Origin: Streptomyces yatensis
Lineage (GTDB): Bacteria > Actinomycetota > Actinomycetes > Streptomycetales > Streptomycetaceae
NCBI RefSeq assembly: GCF_018069625.1
Contig: NZ_CP072941.1
Location: 4,402,001 to 4,466,000 of the forward strand
Direction of reading: 5' to 3'
DNA length: 64,000 bases
Every line of letters starts with the position of its first letter. The stretch's first letter is position 1. Below are positions 7,154 to 16,158 of this stretch, in pieces. The translations under genes were made by a program, and so were the position numbers. The notes under the pieces were generated by a model, which was not told the origin of the DNA, did not search any database, and worked only from the letters and a program-made list of their open reading frames with translations.

Positions 7154-9074
7154 GACCAGCCTCACCGAGCGGCTGCTCTACGACACCGGGGTGATCGACC
7201 GGCTCGGCAGCGTCGACGCCGGGGACACCCAGACCGACACCGGCGAGATCGAGCGGCAGCGCGGTATCACCGTGCGGACCGCGGTCGCGTCCCTCACCGC
7301 CGGGGACACCCAGCTCAACCTGATCGACACCCCCGGCCACTCCGACTTCATCGCCGAGGTCGAACGCGCCCTCGGCGTACTCGACGGCGCGGTGCTCGTG
7401 CTGTCCGCCGTCGAGGGCGTCCAGGCGCAGACCCGGGTGCTGATGAAGACGCTGCGGCGGCTGCGGCTTCCGGTGCTGCTCTTCATCAACAAGATCGACC
7501 GTGCGGGCGCCCGCGACGCGGGGCTGCTCGCCGACATCCGGCGCACCCTGGCGCCGCATCTCCTCCCCCTGACGGCGGTACGGGACCTGGGCACGCGGAA
7601 CGCGCACGTCCGCTCGCGCTCCCTCGACGATCCGGACGTGCGCACCGAGGCGGCCGAGGTGCTGGCCGAGCTCGATGACGCGATGCTCGCGCGGGTCGTG
7701 GACGGCCCGCTCCCCTCGGCCGAGGAGGTGTGGGCCGCACTGGCGGCCCGTACGGCGCGGGGGCAGGTGCATCCGGTGTTCTTCGGCTCGGCGCTCAGCG
7801 GTCAGGGCGTCGGGGCGCTGGTCGAGGGGGTCGCGCGGCTGGTGCCGCCCGCGCCGGGCGGGACGGAGCCGCGGGGCACGGTCTTCGCCGTGGAGCGCGG
7901 TGGGGGCGGCGCCCGGGGTGGCGACGGCCGGTCCGGCGGAGGCGGCCGGGGTGGGCGGGGCGGCCGTACGGCGTATCTGCGGCTGTTCTCCGGTGAGGTG
8001 GCGTTGCGGCAGCGGGTGACGCTGCACCGCCGCGGGCCCGGCGGCGCGCCGACCGAGCACACCGGGCAGATCACCGCGCTGGAGGTCGTCGGCGCGGCGG
8101 GGGCCGCGCGGGGGCCGCTGACCGCCGGGAACATCGCGCGGATCAAGGGGCTGCCCGGGGTCCGGGTCGGCGACCGGCTCGGGCCCGTCCGCGACATCCC
8201 CTCGGACCGGCCGCACTTCGCCGCGCCCACCCTCCAGACCCTCGTCCACGCCCGCGAGCCCGGCGCCGCCGCCGCGTCCCGGCTGCACACCGCGCTGCTC
8301 GACCTGGCCGACCAGGATCCGCTGATCCACGCGCGGGCGATGCCGGGCGGGGCCACCTCGGTGCTGCTCTACGGCGAGGTGCAGAAGGAGATCATCGCGG
8401 CCACGCTGGTCCAGGACTACGGCGTCGAGGCGGAGTTCGAGCCGAGCCGTCCCGTGCTCGTCGAACGCCCCTCGGGGGTCGGCGAGGCCGGTCGTGAGAT
8501 CGCCCGTTCCGGCCACACCGGGCCGTGGGCCACCGTCGGGCTGCGCGTCGAGCCCACCGCGCGCGGCGCCGGGGTGGTCTTCGGCTACGAGACCGAACTG
8601 GGTGCGCTGCCCCGCGCGTTCCACAACGCGATCGAGGAGACCGTGTACGACACGCTGTTCCACGGCCCCCGGGGACGCTCGGTGACGGACTGCCGGGTCG
8701 TCCTCGTCCGCTCCGGCTTCATCGGCCCGGTGAGCACCGCGGCCGACTTCCGCGATGTCACCCCCGTGGTGCTCGGGGAGGCGCTGGAGCGGGCGGGGTG
8801 GCGGGTGTACGAGCCGTACCACGCCTTCGAGCTGGAGCTCCCGCCCGAGACGCTCGCCGCGGTCACCGCCCAACTCGCCGCCGCCGAGGCGGATATCGGG
8901 GAGAGCGTGGACGGTGCCACGGGCCGGCTGCTCCGGGGCGAGATCCCGGCCCGCCGGGTGCACGGTTTCGAGCAGGTGCTGCCCCGGCTGACGCACGGCG
9001 AGGGGGTGTGGTGGTCCCGGCCGTGCGCCGACCGGCCGCTGCGCGCCGGGGCGGCGCGCGAACCGCGCGCCTAG
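7086..9074 (+). CDS. TetM/OtrA-type ribosomal protection GTPase (EF-G-like)
   Basis: A 662-residue translational GTPase. The G1 motif AHVDAGKTS (K23), switch region with ERQRGITVRT, G3 DTPGHSDF and G4 NKID are all intact. The C-terminal two-thirds match EF-G domains II-V as found in TetM/OtrA ribosomal protection proteins, which evict tetracycline from the ribosome. A glycine/arginine-rich insertion (GGGGARGGDGRSGGGG, about residues 275-300) sits at the start of domain II. Streptomyces often carry such genes without a tetracycline cluster, and no tetracycline genes are seen here, so the role may be intrinsic low-level resistance or another ribosome function. The gene is convergent with the IPT/TIG gene, 6 bp apart. 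Confidence 0.85.
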   Translation: MPSSPRVSRTLNIGVLAHVDAGKTSLTERLLYDTGVIDRLGSVDAGDTQTDTGEIERQRGITVRTAVASLTAGDTQLNLIDTPGHSDFIAEVERALGVLDGAVLVLSAVEGVQAQTRVLMKTLRRLRLPVLLFINKIDRAGARDAGLLADIRRTLAPHLLPLTAVRDLGTRNAHVRSRSLDDPDVRTEAAEVLAELDDAMLARVVDGPLPSAEEVWAALAARTARGQVHPVFFGSALSGQGVGALVEGVARLVPPAPGGTEPRGTVFAVERGGGGARGGDGRSGGGGRGGRGGRTAYLRLFSGEVALRQRVTLHRRGPGGAPTEHTGQITALEVVGAAGAARGPLTAGNIARIKGLPGVRVGDRLGPVRDIPSDRPHFAAPTLQTLVHAREPGAAAASRLHTALLDLADQDPLIHARAMPGGATSVLLYGEVQKEIIAATLVQDYGVEAEFEPSRPVLVERPSGVGEAGREIARSGHTGPWATVGLRVEPTARGAGVVFGYETELGALPRAFHNAIEETVYDTLFHGPRGRSVTDCRVVLVRSGFIGPVSTAADFRDVTPVVLGEALERAGWRVYEPYHAFELELPPETLAAVTAQLAAAEADIGESVDGATGRLLRGEIPARRVHGFEQVLPRLTHGEGVWWSRPCADRPLRAGAAREPRA

Positions 9075-9080
9075 GCGCCG

Positions 9081-10640
9081 CTAGATCCCGGGCTCCGCCA
9101 CCCGGGTGTAGACGAGGCTGTTGCTGGTGCCGCCGGGCGTGGTGACCCGCACGTTCACCGGACCGGCGGCCCCGGACGGGGCGATGGCGGTGGCCCAGGT
9201 GTCCGAGACGACGGTGAAGGAGGTGGGTGTAGTGCCGAACAGCACCGTGCTGGTCATGGTGAGACCGCTGCCGAAGAGCGTGACGGTGGTCCCGGCGTCG
9301 AGCGGCCCCTGGGTCGGCGACAGGCTGGTGAGGGAGGGAGCGACGACATAGGTGTACGGGACGCCGTTGCTGGTGCCGCCGGGCGTCACCACCGTGATCT
9401 GCGCGGTGCCGCTGCCCGGCGGGGCCACCGCCGTGATCTGGGTGGCCGAGTCCACCGTGAACGAGGCCGCGGGCGTCGCGCCGAAGCGCACCGCCGTCGC
9501 GCCGAGGAGGTTGGTGCCGGTGAGGACGACGGTGGTGCCGCCGGTGAGGGGGCCCAGGGCGGGCGCGGCGCCGGTGAGGGTGGGGACGCCGACGTAGAAG
9601 TACGTCACCCCGTTGCTGGTGCCGCCCGGCCCGGTCACCGTGATCTGCACCGGCCCGGCGGCCCCCGGCGGGGCGACCGCGGTGATCTGGGTGGCCGAGG
9701 CGACGGTGAACGACGTGGCGGGCGCGGAGCCGAAGGTGACGCCGGTGACGCCGGTGAGGTCGCTACCGGTGAGCGTCACCGTGTTGCCACCGACGAGAGG
9801 CCCCTGGCCCGGGGACACGGAGGTGAGCGCGGGCACCGGCACCGCCACATAGCTGTACGCCAGCCCATTGCTCGTGCCACCCGGCCCCGTCACCGTGACC
9901 TGCACCGTGCCGCTACCCGGCGGCGCCACCGCCGTGATCTGCGTGGCCGACACCACCGTGAACGAAGCCGACGCCGAACCAAAACGCACCGCCGTCGCGC
10001 CCGTAAAGCCACTCCCGGTCAAGGTGACCGTATTGCCCCCGGCCGGCGGACCCTGCCCCGGAGACACCCCCGACAGCACCGGCACGGGCGCCGCCATATA
10101 GCTGTACGCCAGCCCATTGCTCGTGCCACCCGGGCCCGTCACCGTGACCTGCACCGTGCCGCTACCCGGCGGCGCCACCGCCGTGATCTGCGTGGCGGAG
10201 ACGACGGTGAACGACGTGGCGTTGGCGGCCCCGAACCGTACCGCCGTCGCGCCGAGGAGGTTGGTGCCGGTCAGGGTGACGACCGTGCCGCCCGAGGCAG
10301 GGCCCGTCGTGGGGAAGATTCCGGTGAGAGCGGGCGCGCCGGCGTAGCTGTAGGCCACCCCGTTGCTGGTGCCGCCCTGCGTGGTGACCGTGATCTGCAC
10401 GGTGCCGTTCCCCGGCGGCGCCACCGCCGTGATCTGCGTGGCGGAGACGACGGTGAACGATGTGGCCAGGATCGGGCCGAAGCGGACCGCCGACGGCTGG
10501 ATGAAGTTGCTCCCGGTCAGGGTGACCAGGGTCCCGCCGCCGGGCGAACCGGCGGCGGGAGTGACGGAACTGATCACAGGAGGGGACGCCACGGCCGTCG
10601 AGGGACCGGTTCCTGTACCTGTGGCTCGAGGGGTACTCAA
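9081..10640 (-). CDS. IPT/TIG repeat protein, six repeats
   Basis: A 519-residue protein built almost wholly of six immunoglobulin-like IPT/TIG repeats of about 83 residues. Each has a PxxGPxxGGTxVTLTGxxL start, an AVRFG strand, [18 protein letters not shown] and [17 protein letters not shown]. I chose the TTG at 10640 because AAGGAG stands 8 nt upstream; the open frame continues to 10670 without a better start. No signal peptide, TM segment or catalytic domain is visible, which is odd for a fold usually found in extracellular proteins. The gene lies 36 bp after a smaller IPT/TIG gene and is probably co-transcribed. Function unknown; a structural or adhesive surface role is possible. Confidence 0.85.
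   Translation of the reverse strand: MSTPRATGTGTGPSTAVASPPVISSVTPAAGSPGGGTLVTLTGSNFIQPSAVRFGPILATSFTVVSATQITAVAPPGNGTVQITVTTQGGTSNGVAYSYAGAPALTGIFPTTGPASGGTVVTLTGTNLLGATAVRFGAANATSFTVVSATQITAVAPPGSGTVQVTVTGPGGTSNGLAYSYMAAPVPVLSGVSPGQGPPAGGNTVTLTGSGFTGATAVRFGSASASFTVVSATQITAVAPPGSGTVQVTVTGPGGTSNGLAYSYVAVPVPALTSVSPGQGPLVGGNTVTLTGSDLTGVTGVTFGSAPATSFTVASATQITAVAPPGAAGPVQITVTGPGGTSNGVTYFYVGVPTLTGAAPALGPLTGGTTVVLTGTNLLGATAVRFGATPAASFTVDSATQITAVAPPGSGTAQITVVTPGGTSNGVPYTYVVAPSLTSLSPTQGPLDAGTTVTLFGSGLTMTSTVLFGTTPTSFTVVSDTWATAIAPSGAAGPVNVRVTTPGGTSNSLVYTRVAEPGI
9849..10197. repeat. Two near-identical ~100-bp copies inside the IPT/TIG gene, 249 bp apart
   Basis: The segments 9849-9948 and 10098-10197 are almost identical at DNA level; I see one mismatch in the shared core (GGCCCCG versus GGGCCCG). 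They are exactly 249 bp (83 codons) apart, the length of one IPT/TIG repeat. Other repeats in the gene are more diverged, so these two were duplicated or gene-converted recently. Confidence 0.85.
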
Positions 10641-10676
10641 GGTGGATCTCCTTCTGGCGAGTCGTCCCACGGGTGA

Positions 10677-11429
10677 TCAGATGCCGGGACCGGCCACGTA
10701 CTGGAACGGGGTCGCGGCGGTGGCGCTGCCGGCCAGGTTGGTGACCGCGATGTCGGCGGGGCCGGGCTGTCCGTCCGCGGTGGGCGGCGAGACCGCGGCC
10801 AGGCTGGTGTCGCTGATGACGTTGAACGACGCCGCGACACCGCCGAAGGTCACCGATTGGGTGGTGGACAGGTTGGTGCCGGTGATGGTCACCGCGGTGC
10901 CGCCGGAGGGCGGGCCCGAGGTGGGCGTGAAGCCGGTGACCGTCGGGGTGTTCACATAGGTGTAGGAGAAGCCGTTGTTGCTGCCGCCCGCGGTGGTGAC
11001 GCTCACCCCGACCGACCCGGCCGCCGCACCCGCCGGTACGACCGCGGTGATCTGGCTGTCGGAGACGACGGTCGGCGTCGCCGCGTTGCCGCCGAAGTTC
11101 ACGGCGGTGGCGGTGGACAGTCCGGTGCCGTTGATGGTGACGGTGTTGCCGCCGGCGAGCGGCCCGGCGCTGGTGCTCAGCGAGGACTTGAAGGGGGCGC
11201 CGACGTAGTAGAAGTTCAGCGGGTTGCTGGTGCCGCCCGGCGTGGTCACGGTGACCGGCACCACCCCGTTGCCGGACGGCGTGGTGACCGTCACGCTGGT
11301 GGCGTTGTTGGCGGTGATGGTGGCCAGCTTGCCGCCGAAGCGCACGGCCGTGGCACCGGCGAGATTGGTGCCGGTGATGACGACGGTCGTACCGCCGGCG
11401 GACGATCCCTGACTGGGTGAGATGGGCAT
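10677..11429 (-). CDS. IPT/TIG repeat protein, three repeats
   Basis: A 250-residue protein of three IPT/TIG repeats (SxGxxAGGTTVVITGTNL, AVRFGGK..., then two like it). The ATG at 11429 has GGAGGG 9 nt upstream; the frame is open further but without a good start. No signal peptide or membrane segment is seen: the first IPT repeat begins at residue 4. It is the first gene of a two-gene unit with the six-repeat protein downstream. The two share the repeat layout but little DNA identity. Function unknown. Confidence 0.85.
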   Translation of the reverse strand: MPISPSQGSSAGGTTVVITGTNLAGATAVRFGGKLATITANNATSVTVTTPSGNGVVPVTVTTPGGTSNPLNFYYVGAPFKSSLSTSAGPLAGGNTVTINGTGLSTATAVNFGGNAATPTVVSDSQITAVVPAGAAAGSVGVSVTTAGGSNNGFSYTYVNTPTVTGFTPTSGPPSGGTAVTITGTNLSTTQSVTFGGVAASFNVISDTSLAAVSPPTADGQPGPADIAVTNLAGSATAATPFQYVAGPGI

Positions 11430-11684
11430 GGCGCAGTCCCTCCTGAGGTGAGGTGAGCTGAGGTGCGGGGCATCGAGGTAGACGGGACCGGGCGGGCTGG
11501 ACCCGCTCGCGCTCACGGAAATCCGGTGCGCGACCGCGGGCGTTGGGGCACCCGCCCGGTCCTCCTCGCGCTACGCCTGGCGCCCGGCTCCGGCGAGGAC
11601 GCGGCGCCCCCAGCGCCGAAAGACAACGGCGGGGGTTCCACCGCACACTTTCAGTAATCCATCCGACGTAGCCCGCCACAAGAA

Positions 11685-11703
11685 GGGTGACGCCACGTCA
11701 CCC
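11685..11703. promoter_or_regulatory. Perfect 8-3-8 palindrome, candidate operator
   Basis: GGGTGACGCCACGTCACCC is a perfect 8-3-8 inverted repeat located 178 bp before the protease operon and 255 bp before the IPT/TIG operon. Its core TGACGNNNCGTCA is the same as the core of the shared operator described at 28273, 48137 and 52694, but the flanks differ. Confidence 0.5.
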
Positions 11704-11866
11704 GAATGGCCGGGCGTACGGGATGGGCCGGGCCGGGCACCGCACGCGCCCGGCCTGCCATCCCGCTCCACGCCGTTCCGGCACGCCCCTTTCCGGGCCC
11801 GGTTCCACCCCTCACCCGTTCCCGTGACCCATCGGACGGACGGGTCACTTCCGTACCTCCCGGGCG

Positions 11867-11872
11867 TATGCT
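11867..11872 (+). promoter_or_regulatory. -10 element for a probable leaderless transcript
   Basis: TATGCT lies 8 nt before the ATG at 11881, which has no Shine-Dalgarno. Transcription from this box would start at or next to the ATG, so the protease operon mRNA may be leaderless, a common mode in Streptomyces. No clear -35 is seen. Confidence 0.4.
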
Positions 11873-11880
11873 CTTGCCAC

Positions 11881-13596
11881 ATGGGGGCGGAAATGGGCAT
11901 TACCGCCGATGAGACCTCCAGCGGGGGCACTTGGCGGGTAAGGATCCGGAGTTCGGTCGGTGACGTCCTGGGCGCCGGAATCCTTCTGGGCAGCGAGACG
12001 GTGCTGACGTGCGCCCATGTGATCCCCGACGACGGGCTCCCGGTGCCCGCCACCGAGGTGCTGGTCGACCTGGTCGAGGTGCCCGACGCCGCACCGGTCC
12101 CCGCGCGCGTCGCCGACGGCGGCTGGGTGCCCCAGCGCTCCGACGGATGCGGCGATGTGGCGCTGCTGCGGCTGGACCGGCCGCAGCCCGCCGAGCACGC
12201 CGCGCCGCTCTACCGGCTGCCGCCGGTGCTCGGCCGCCCGGTGTGGATGGGCGGCTTCCCCAAGGGGCTCGACAACGGCCACTATCTGCGCGCGAAGACC
12301 GCCGGGCGGGTCGGCCCGCGGGCGGAGTGGGTGGGGCTCGACCCCAAGTCGCCCCGGGATGTCGTCCGTAAGGGCTTCAGCGGCGCCGGGGTGGAGGACG
12401 AGGCGACCCGGCATGTGATCGGCATGGTCGTCAGCCGGTACGACGACCCCGTCGGCGTCCCCTCCGCCGAGCGCCTCAGCGTCTCCTACATGATCCCGGT
12501 GGAGACGATCGTGCGCCATCTGCCGGTGGTCCACCGCTGGTTACGGGGCGACCCCGGGGTGGACCGGCCGCTGGTCTCCCGGTTGACCACCGGCGTCCAG
12601 GACATCGGCTTCGCCCAGCGGCTCGCCGTATGGCTGCGCCGGGAGCCCCTCACCGGGCGCCCGGAGATCGCGGATGTGGAGACGGTGGTCATCGAGGACG
12701 ACGACCACGCGCGGTACGAGGCGCTCAGCCGCGCCATCACGCTCGCCGACCGCGAGTTGTCGGGCGGCGGCCCCAACGAGGCGGTCTCCGCCGCGCCGCA
12801 CGGCACCGTACCGCCGCTGGGCAGTGTGGACCTGGCCATCGACGTCACCGGCCGCACCGACACCGAGGTGGCGCTGCGGGTCGCGGACCGGATGGATCTG
12901 CGCTCGCCCGGCGACACCTCCCCGCTCAGCCGGGTCCGGGCCAACGCGGTGCCACTCACCATCGTGGCCGTCGGCGTGGACCGCGCCCGCGATCCGGAGG
13001 CGCTGGTCGGCTTCATGAAGCTGCTCGCCGACCGGGGCGGCCGGCTGATGCTGGTCTTCCGCGATCCCCACTCCCGTGGACTGCGCCTGGCCGAGCGGCT
13101 GTTCCGCCCCGAGGCGGCGCGGATCGACGGCTGGCTGGACGAGCTCGCCGCGCGGGTGGCCCTCGCCGCCGACCGCGAGCACGAGGCGGCCGAGCGCGGG
13201 GCGCGCCGCTCGTCCCTGTCGGACGCCGAGGACGCGACGGCCTTACGGATCAACCTGACCCGGCTGCGCTCCGACCCCGAGCTGCGCTCCCACCGCATCG
13301 TCGCCAAGCTGGCCGCGTTCGAGCACACGGTCCGGACGGTCGCCGAGCGGGCCGAGGAGACGCTGCGGGTGATCGAGGCCCAGCAGCCCGCGGTCCAGGA
13401 GCTCAAGTGGCAGCTGGTGTCGTACACGGCGATGCTCGGGAGCAAGGCGGAATCCGAGCGGGCCGAGCTGATTCCGCTGCACCGGGCCGCGGTGCGGCTG
13501 CTGGCCACGGTGCCCTGTGATCTGCCGGAGGCCCGCCGCGCCGTCGACCGGTTCGTGGCCGCCGTGCACACACCGCCGGAGGGGGAGGCGCCATGA
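11881..13596 (+). CDS. Trypsin-like serine protease with C-terminal helical region, first gene of PknG-type operon
   Basis: A 571-residue protein. Residues 15-225 are a trypsin-fold protease with intact triad: H46 (TCAHV), D92 (CGDVALL) and S168 (GFSGAGV). No signal peptide is present, so it probably acts in the cytoplasm. Residues about 230-400 form an alpha/beta region of unknown family (PLTIVAVGVDRARDPE, GRLMLVFRDPHSRG). The last 170 residues are strongly helical and coiled-coil-like (EHTVRTVAERAEETLRVIEAQ). Such intracellular trypsin-like proteases appear in NTPase/kinase-linked signalling and conflict systems. The ATG at 11881 is chosen for the nearby -10 element; an ATG four codons later is possible. 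The kinase gene starts inside its stop codon. Confidence 0.75.
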   Translation: MGAEMGITADETSSGGTWRVRIRSSVGDVLGAGILLGSETVLTCAHVIPDDGLPVPATEVLVDLVEVPDAAPVPARVADGGWVPQRSDGCGDVALLRLDRPQPAEHAAPLYRLPPVLGRPVWMGGFPKGLDNGHYLRAKTAGRVGPRAEWVGLDPKSPRDVVRKGFSGAGVEDEATRHVIGMVVSRYDDPVGVPSAERLSVSYMIPVETIVRHLPVVHRWLRGDPGVDRPLVSRLTTGVQDIGFAQRLAVWLRREPLTGRPEIADVETVVIEDDDHARYEALSRAITLADRELSGGGPNEAVSAAPHGTVPPLGSVDLAIDVTGRTDTEVALRVADRMDLRSPGDTSPLSRVRANAVPLTIVAVGVDRARDPEALVGFMKLLADRGGRLMLVFRDPHSRGLRLAERLFRPEAARIDGWLDELAARVALAADREHEAAERGARRSSLSDAEDATALRINLTRLRSDPELRSHRIVAKLAAFEHTVRTVAERAEETLRVIEAQQPAVQELKWQLVSYTAMLGSKAESERAELIPLHRAAVRLLATVPCDLPEARRAVDRFVAAVHTPPEGEAP

Positions 13597-16139
13597 CGGA
13601 CGGCAAGCGTCCGAACGGCGGTCGTCCGGACCACAGTCGTACGGGCGGCAGTCGTACGGGCGGCAGTCGTACGGGCGGCGATCGTCCGGACCGCGGTGGC
13701 CCGGACCGCGAGGGCCCGCGCTGCAATCGCCCGGACTGCCGCGGCGAGGGCCTGGGCCGGATCAACGCCCGGGGGTTCTGCACGGAGTGCGGCCGCAGGG
13801 CCCTGCCCACCGCCCCCGAGCCCACTCCCCCACCCGCCCAGGGGCGGACTGCCCCGCCCACCCGGCCCGGTGAGGCCCTGACGTCCGAGTCCACCGCGAC
13901 CACGGCCCGTGCCCGCCGCCGCGATGTGGCGCGGAAGTTCACCGTACGGCCGGCGGGCGAGGACCCGCTGGCCCTGCCCCGGGTCGAACTTCCCTCGCTG
14001 CGCGACCTGGTGATGGACGATCCGCATCCCCCCTCGCGCGGCCAGACCTGCGGCTGGGAGGGGTGCGAGGAGATCGTGGGCGCGTCCTACGCCGGGCAGC
14101 CGGCGCTCTCCAGGGGCTACTGCCCGCGCTGCCGCCATCCGTTCGACTTCGCCCCGCGGCTGAGCCCCGGGGATCTGCTGGGCGATCAGTACCGGGTGAT
14201 CGGCTGTGTGGGGTACGGCGGGCTCGGCTGGGTCTATCTCGCCGAGGACACCCAGCTGGACGACCAGCCCGTGGCCATCAAGGGGCTGATCAACAACGAG
14301 GACGAGGCGGCCCTGCGGACGGCGGTCGAGGAGCGCCGCTATCTGACCATGCTCGATCACCCCGGCATCGTCCGGATCATCAACTACGTCACCCAGCCCG
14401 ACCCCCGGGACGAGACCGCGCTGGCGGGCTACATCGTGATGGAGTTCGTCGGCGGGATGACCCTCGCCCAGATCAAGGACCACATCGCGGACGCGGTGAG
14501 GCCGTACGACGGGCCACGGCTGTACGAGCACATCCTGGCCTACGGCTGTCTGGTGCTGCGCGCGGTGGGCTATCTGCACGGCGAGAAGCTGCTGTACTGC
14601 GATCTCAAGCCGAGCAATGTCATGCACTACGAGGACAGGGTCAAGGTGATCGACCTCGGCGCGGTGCGGCGGGTGGGCCAGCGGGACGGCGGGCCGCCCG
14701 TGATCACCGAGGCGTTCGCCGCCCCCGAGGTGCTGACCCGGGGCGTCTCGGCCCTCACCGAGCGCCATGACCTCTTCGGGGTCGGCAGGACGCTCGAAGA
14801 GCTCTCCGACAAGGCCACCCGGCAGGCGCAGCGGCCGCCGGGGCTGGGCGCCGAGTCCTACCGCCGGGTGCTGGCCCGCGCCACGGCGGCCGACCCGGAG
14901 CGGCGGTTCGGATCGGCCGCGGAGATGTCCGAGCAACTGTGGGGCGTCCTGCGGGAGATCCACTCGCTGCGGCTGAGCCGGGAGCAGCCGCAGCCGTCCA
15001 CGCTCTTCGCCCCGACCTCGGCGCTGCTGGACTCCTCGCTGGGCCGGATCCCGGACCTGGAGCGCTGGCTGGACGGGGAGCCGCGCCCGCTGCTGGCCTC
15101 CGGGCTGCCCCGCCCCGAGCAGGTGCCGTCCGGGCTGCCGGTGCCGTTCCCGGACGCGGCGGATCCCGGCGCGGCGCTGCTGGGCGTGCCGACCGACAGC
15201 GGGCCCCGGCGGCTGATCGAGCAGCTGCACGCCTTCCCCCGCCCCTCCGCCGAGATCCGGCTGCGCACCTGCCGCGCCTTTCTGGAGCTGGGTGAACGGG
15301 AAGCCGCGGCCGCGGAGTTGGCGATCGCCGTGGAGCTGATCGGCTCCGCCGCCCCGTACGACTGGCGGCTGTCCTGGCACCGCGCCCTGCTGCGGCTGGC
15401 GCACGGCGCGGTGGCCGACGCCCGGGGGCAGTTCGACGAGGTCTACAGCGCCCTGCCCGGGGAGTACGCGCCCAAGCTGGCGCTGGGCTACTGCGCCGAG
15501 CACCTGGGCGACCACGAGGCCGCCAAGCGGTTCTACGAGGCGGTGTGGCAGCGCAACCGCTCGCAGGGCAGCGCCGCGTTCGGGCTGGCCCGGCTCCGGC
15601 TCGCGGCGGGCGACCGGGGCGGCGCGGTGGACATCCTCGGCGGGGTGCCGAAGGTCTCCCGCCACTACGACGCCGCGCGGATCGCCATCGTGCGGGTGCT
15701 GTCGGGGCGGCTGGGGCACCCCGACGCCCTGCCGACGGCCGAGGATCTGGCGGAGGTGCGCACCCGGCTGCCGCGGCTGTATCTGGACGAGGGGCGGGAG
15801 TCCGGCCCGGCCCGCGACCGGCTGACCGCGGAGTCGCTGGAGGTGACGCTGGACTGGGCGGAGCGGCAGTCCGGTGCCGGGGAGCGGAGGGGTGAGCCCG
15901 CCGGGCGCGCCCGTTCACGGCGCTGGGTGCGGAGGGGGCGCGCCGCCGCGGCGACCGAAGCGCTCCGGAGGGGAACCGAACCCCCGTCGCTGGTGTATGG
16001 AGAGTGGGAGGACGAAAGCGCGCTGCGCGCCGAATTGGAGCTGACGCTGCGCCGACTGGCCCGGCAGGCGGACAGCCCCGAGGCGCTCGGTGCGCTGATC
16101 GACCACGCGAACGCCATCAGGCCGGTGACCCGGGTCTGA
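13593..16139 (+). CDS. PknG-like serine/threonine protein kinase with zinc-ribbon and TPR regions
   Basis: An 848-residue kinase with the PknG architecture. The N-terminus (1-50) is Arg/Gly-rich with SRTGG repeats; two cysteine pairs (CNRPDC, CTEC) and then CGWEGC with CPRC make rubredoxin-like metal sites. The kinase domain (about 195-455) has GYGGLG at 207, VAIK with K230, CDLKPSN with D337 and DLG with D354, all intact. The C-terminal 350 residues are TPR-like helices. Mycobacterial PknG phosphorylates GarA/OdhI to control 2-oxoglutarate metabolism; the target here is not in the window. The ATG overlaps the protease stop codon. The next gene starts 19 bp after its stop. Confidence 0.88.
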   Translation: MTDGKRPNGGRPDHSRTGGSRTGGSRTGGDRPDRGGPDREGPRCNRPDCRGEGLGRINARGFCTECGRRALPTAPEPTPPPAQGRTAPPTRPGEALTSESTATTARARRRDVARKFTVRPAGEDPLALPRVELPSLRDLVMDDPHPPSRGQTCGWEGCEEIVGASYAGQPALSRGYCPRCRHPFDFAPRLSPGDLLGDQYRVIGCVGYGGLGWVYLAEDTQLDDQPVAIKGLINNEDEAALRTAVEERRYLTMLDHPGIVRIINYVTQPDPRDETALAGYIVMEFVGGMTLAQIKDHIADAVRPYDGPRLYEHILAYGCLVLRAVGYLHGEKLLYCDLKPSNVMHYEDRVKVIDLGAVRRVGQRDGGPPVITEAFAAPEVLTRGVSALTERHDLFGVGRTLEELSDKATRQAQRPPGLGAESYRRVLARATAADPERRFGSAAEMSEQLWGVLREIHSLRLSREQPQPSTLFAPTSALLDSSLGRIPDLERWLDGEPRPLLASGLPRPEQVPSGLPVPFPDAADPGAALLGVPTDSGPRRLIEQLHAFPRPSAEIRLRTCRAFLELGEREAAAAELAIAVELIGSAAPYDWRLSWHRALLRLAHGAVADARGQFDEVYSALPGEYAPKLALGYCAEHLGDHEAAKRFYEAVWQRNRSQGSAAFGLARLRLAAGDRGGAVDILGGVPKVSRHYDAARIAIVRVLSGRLGHPDALPTAEDLAEVRTRLPRLYLDEGRESGPARDRLTAESLEVTLDWAERQSGAGERRGEPAGRARSRRWVRRGRAAAATEALRRGTEPPSLVYGEWEDESALRAELELTLRRLARQADSPEALGALIDHANAIRPVTRV

Positions 16140-16158
16140 CGTCTGACAGGGGGATCAG

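Larger units (their letters stand above)
11430..11880. other. Intergenic region between divergent IPT/TIG and protease operons
   Basis: This 451-bp stretch holds no gene I can support; short ORFs in it lack ribosome sites. It contains the ribosome site of the IPT/TIG gene (CCTCAGGAGGG on the minus strand), a perfect palindrome at 11685-11703 and a -10-like element at 11867-11872. Confidence 0.6.

Noticed and set aside
11463..11657. 64-codon ORF in the gap before the protease operon
   Set aside because: No ribosome site, Arg/Gly-rich content and no family features.
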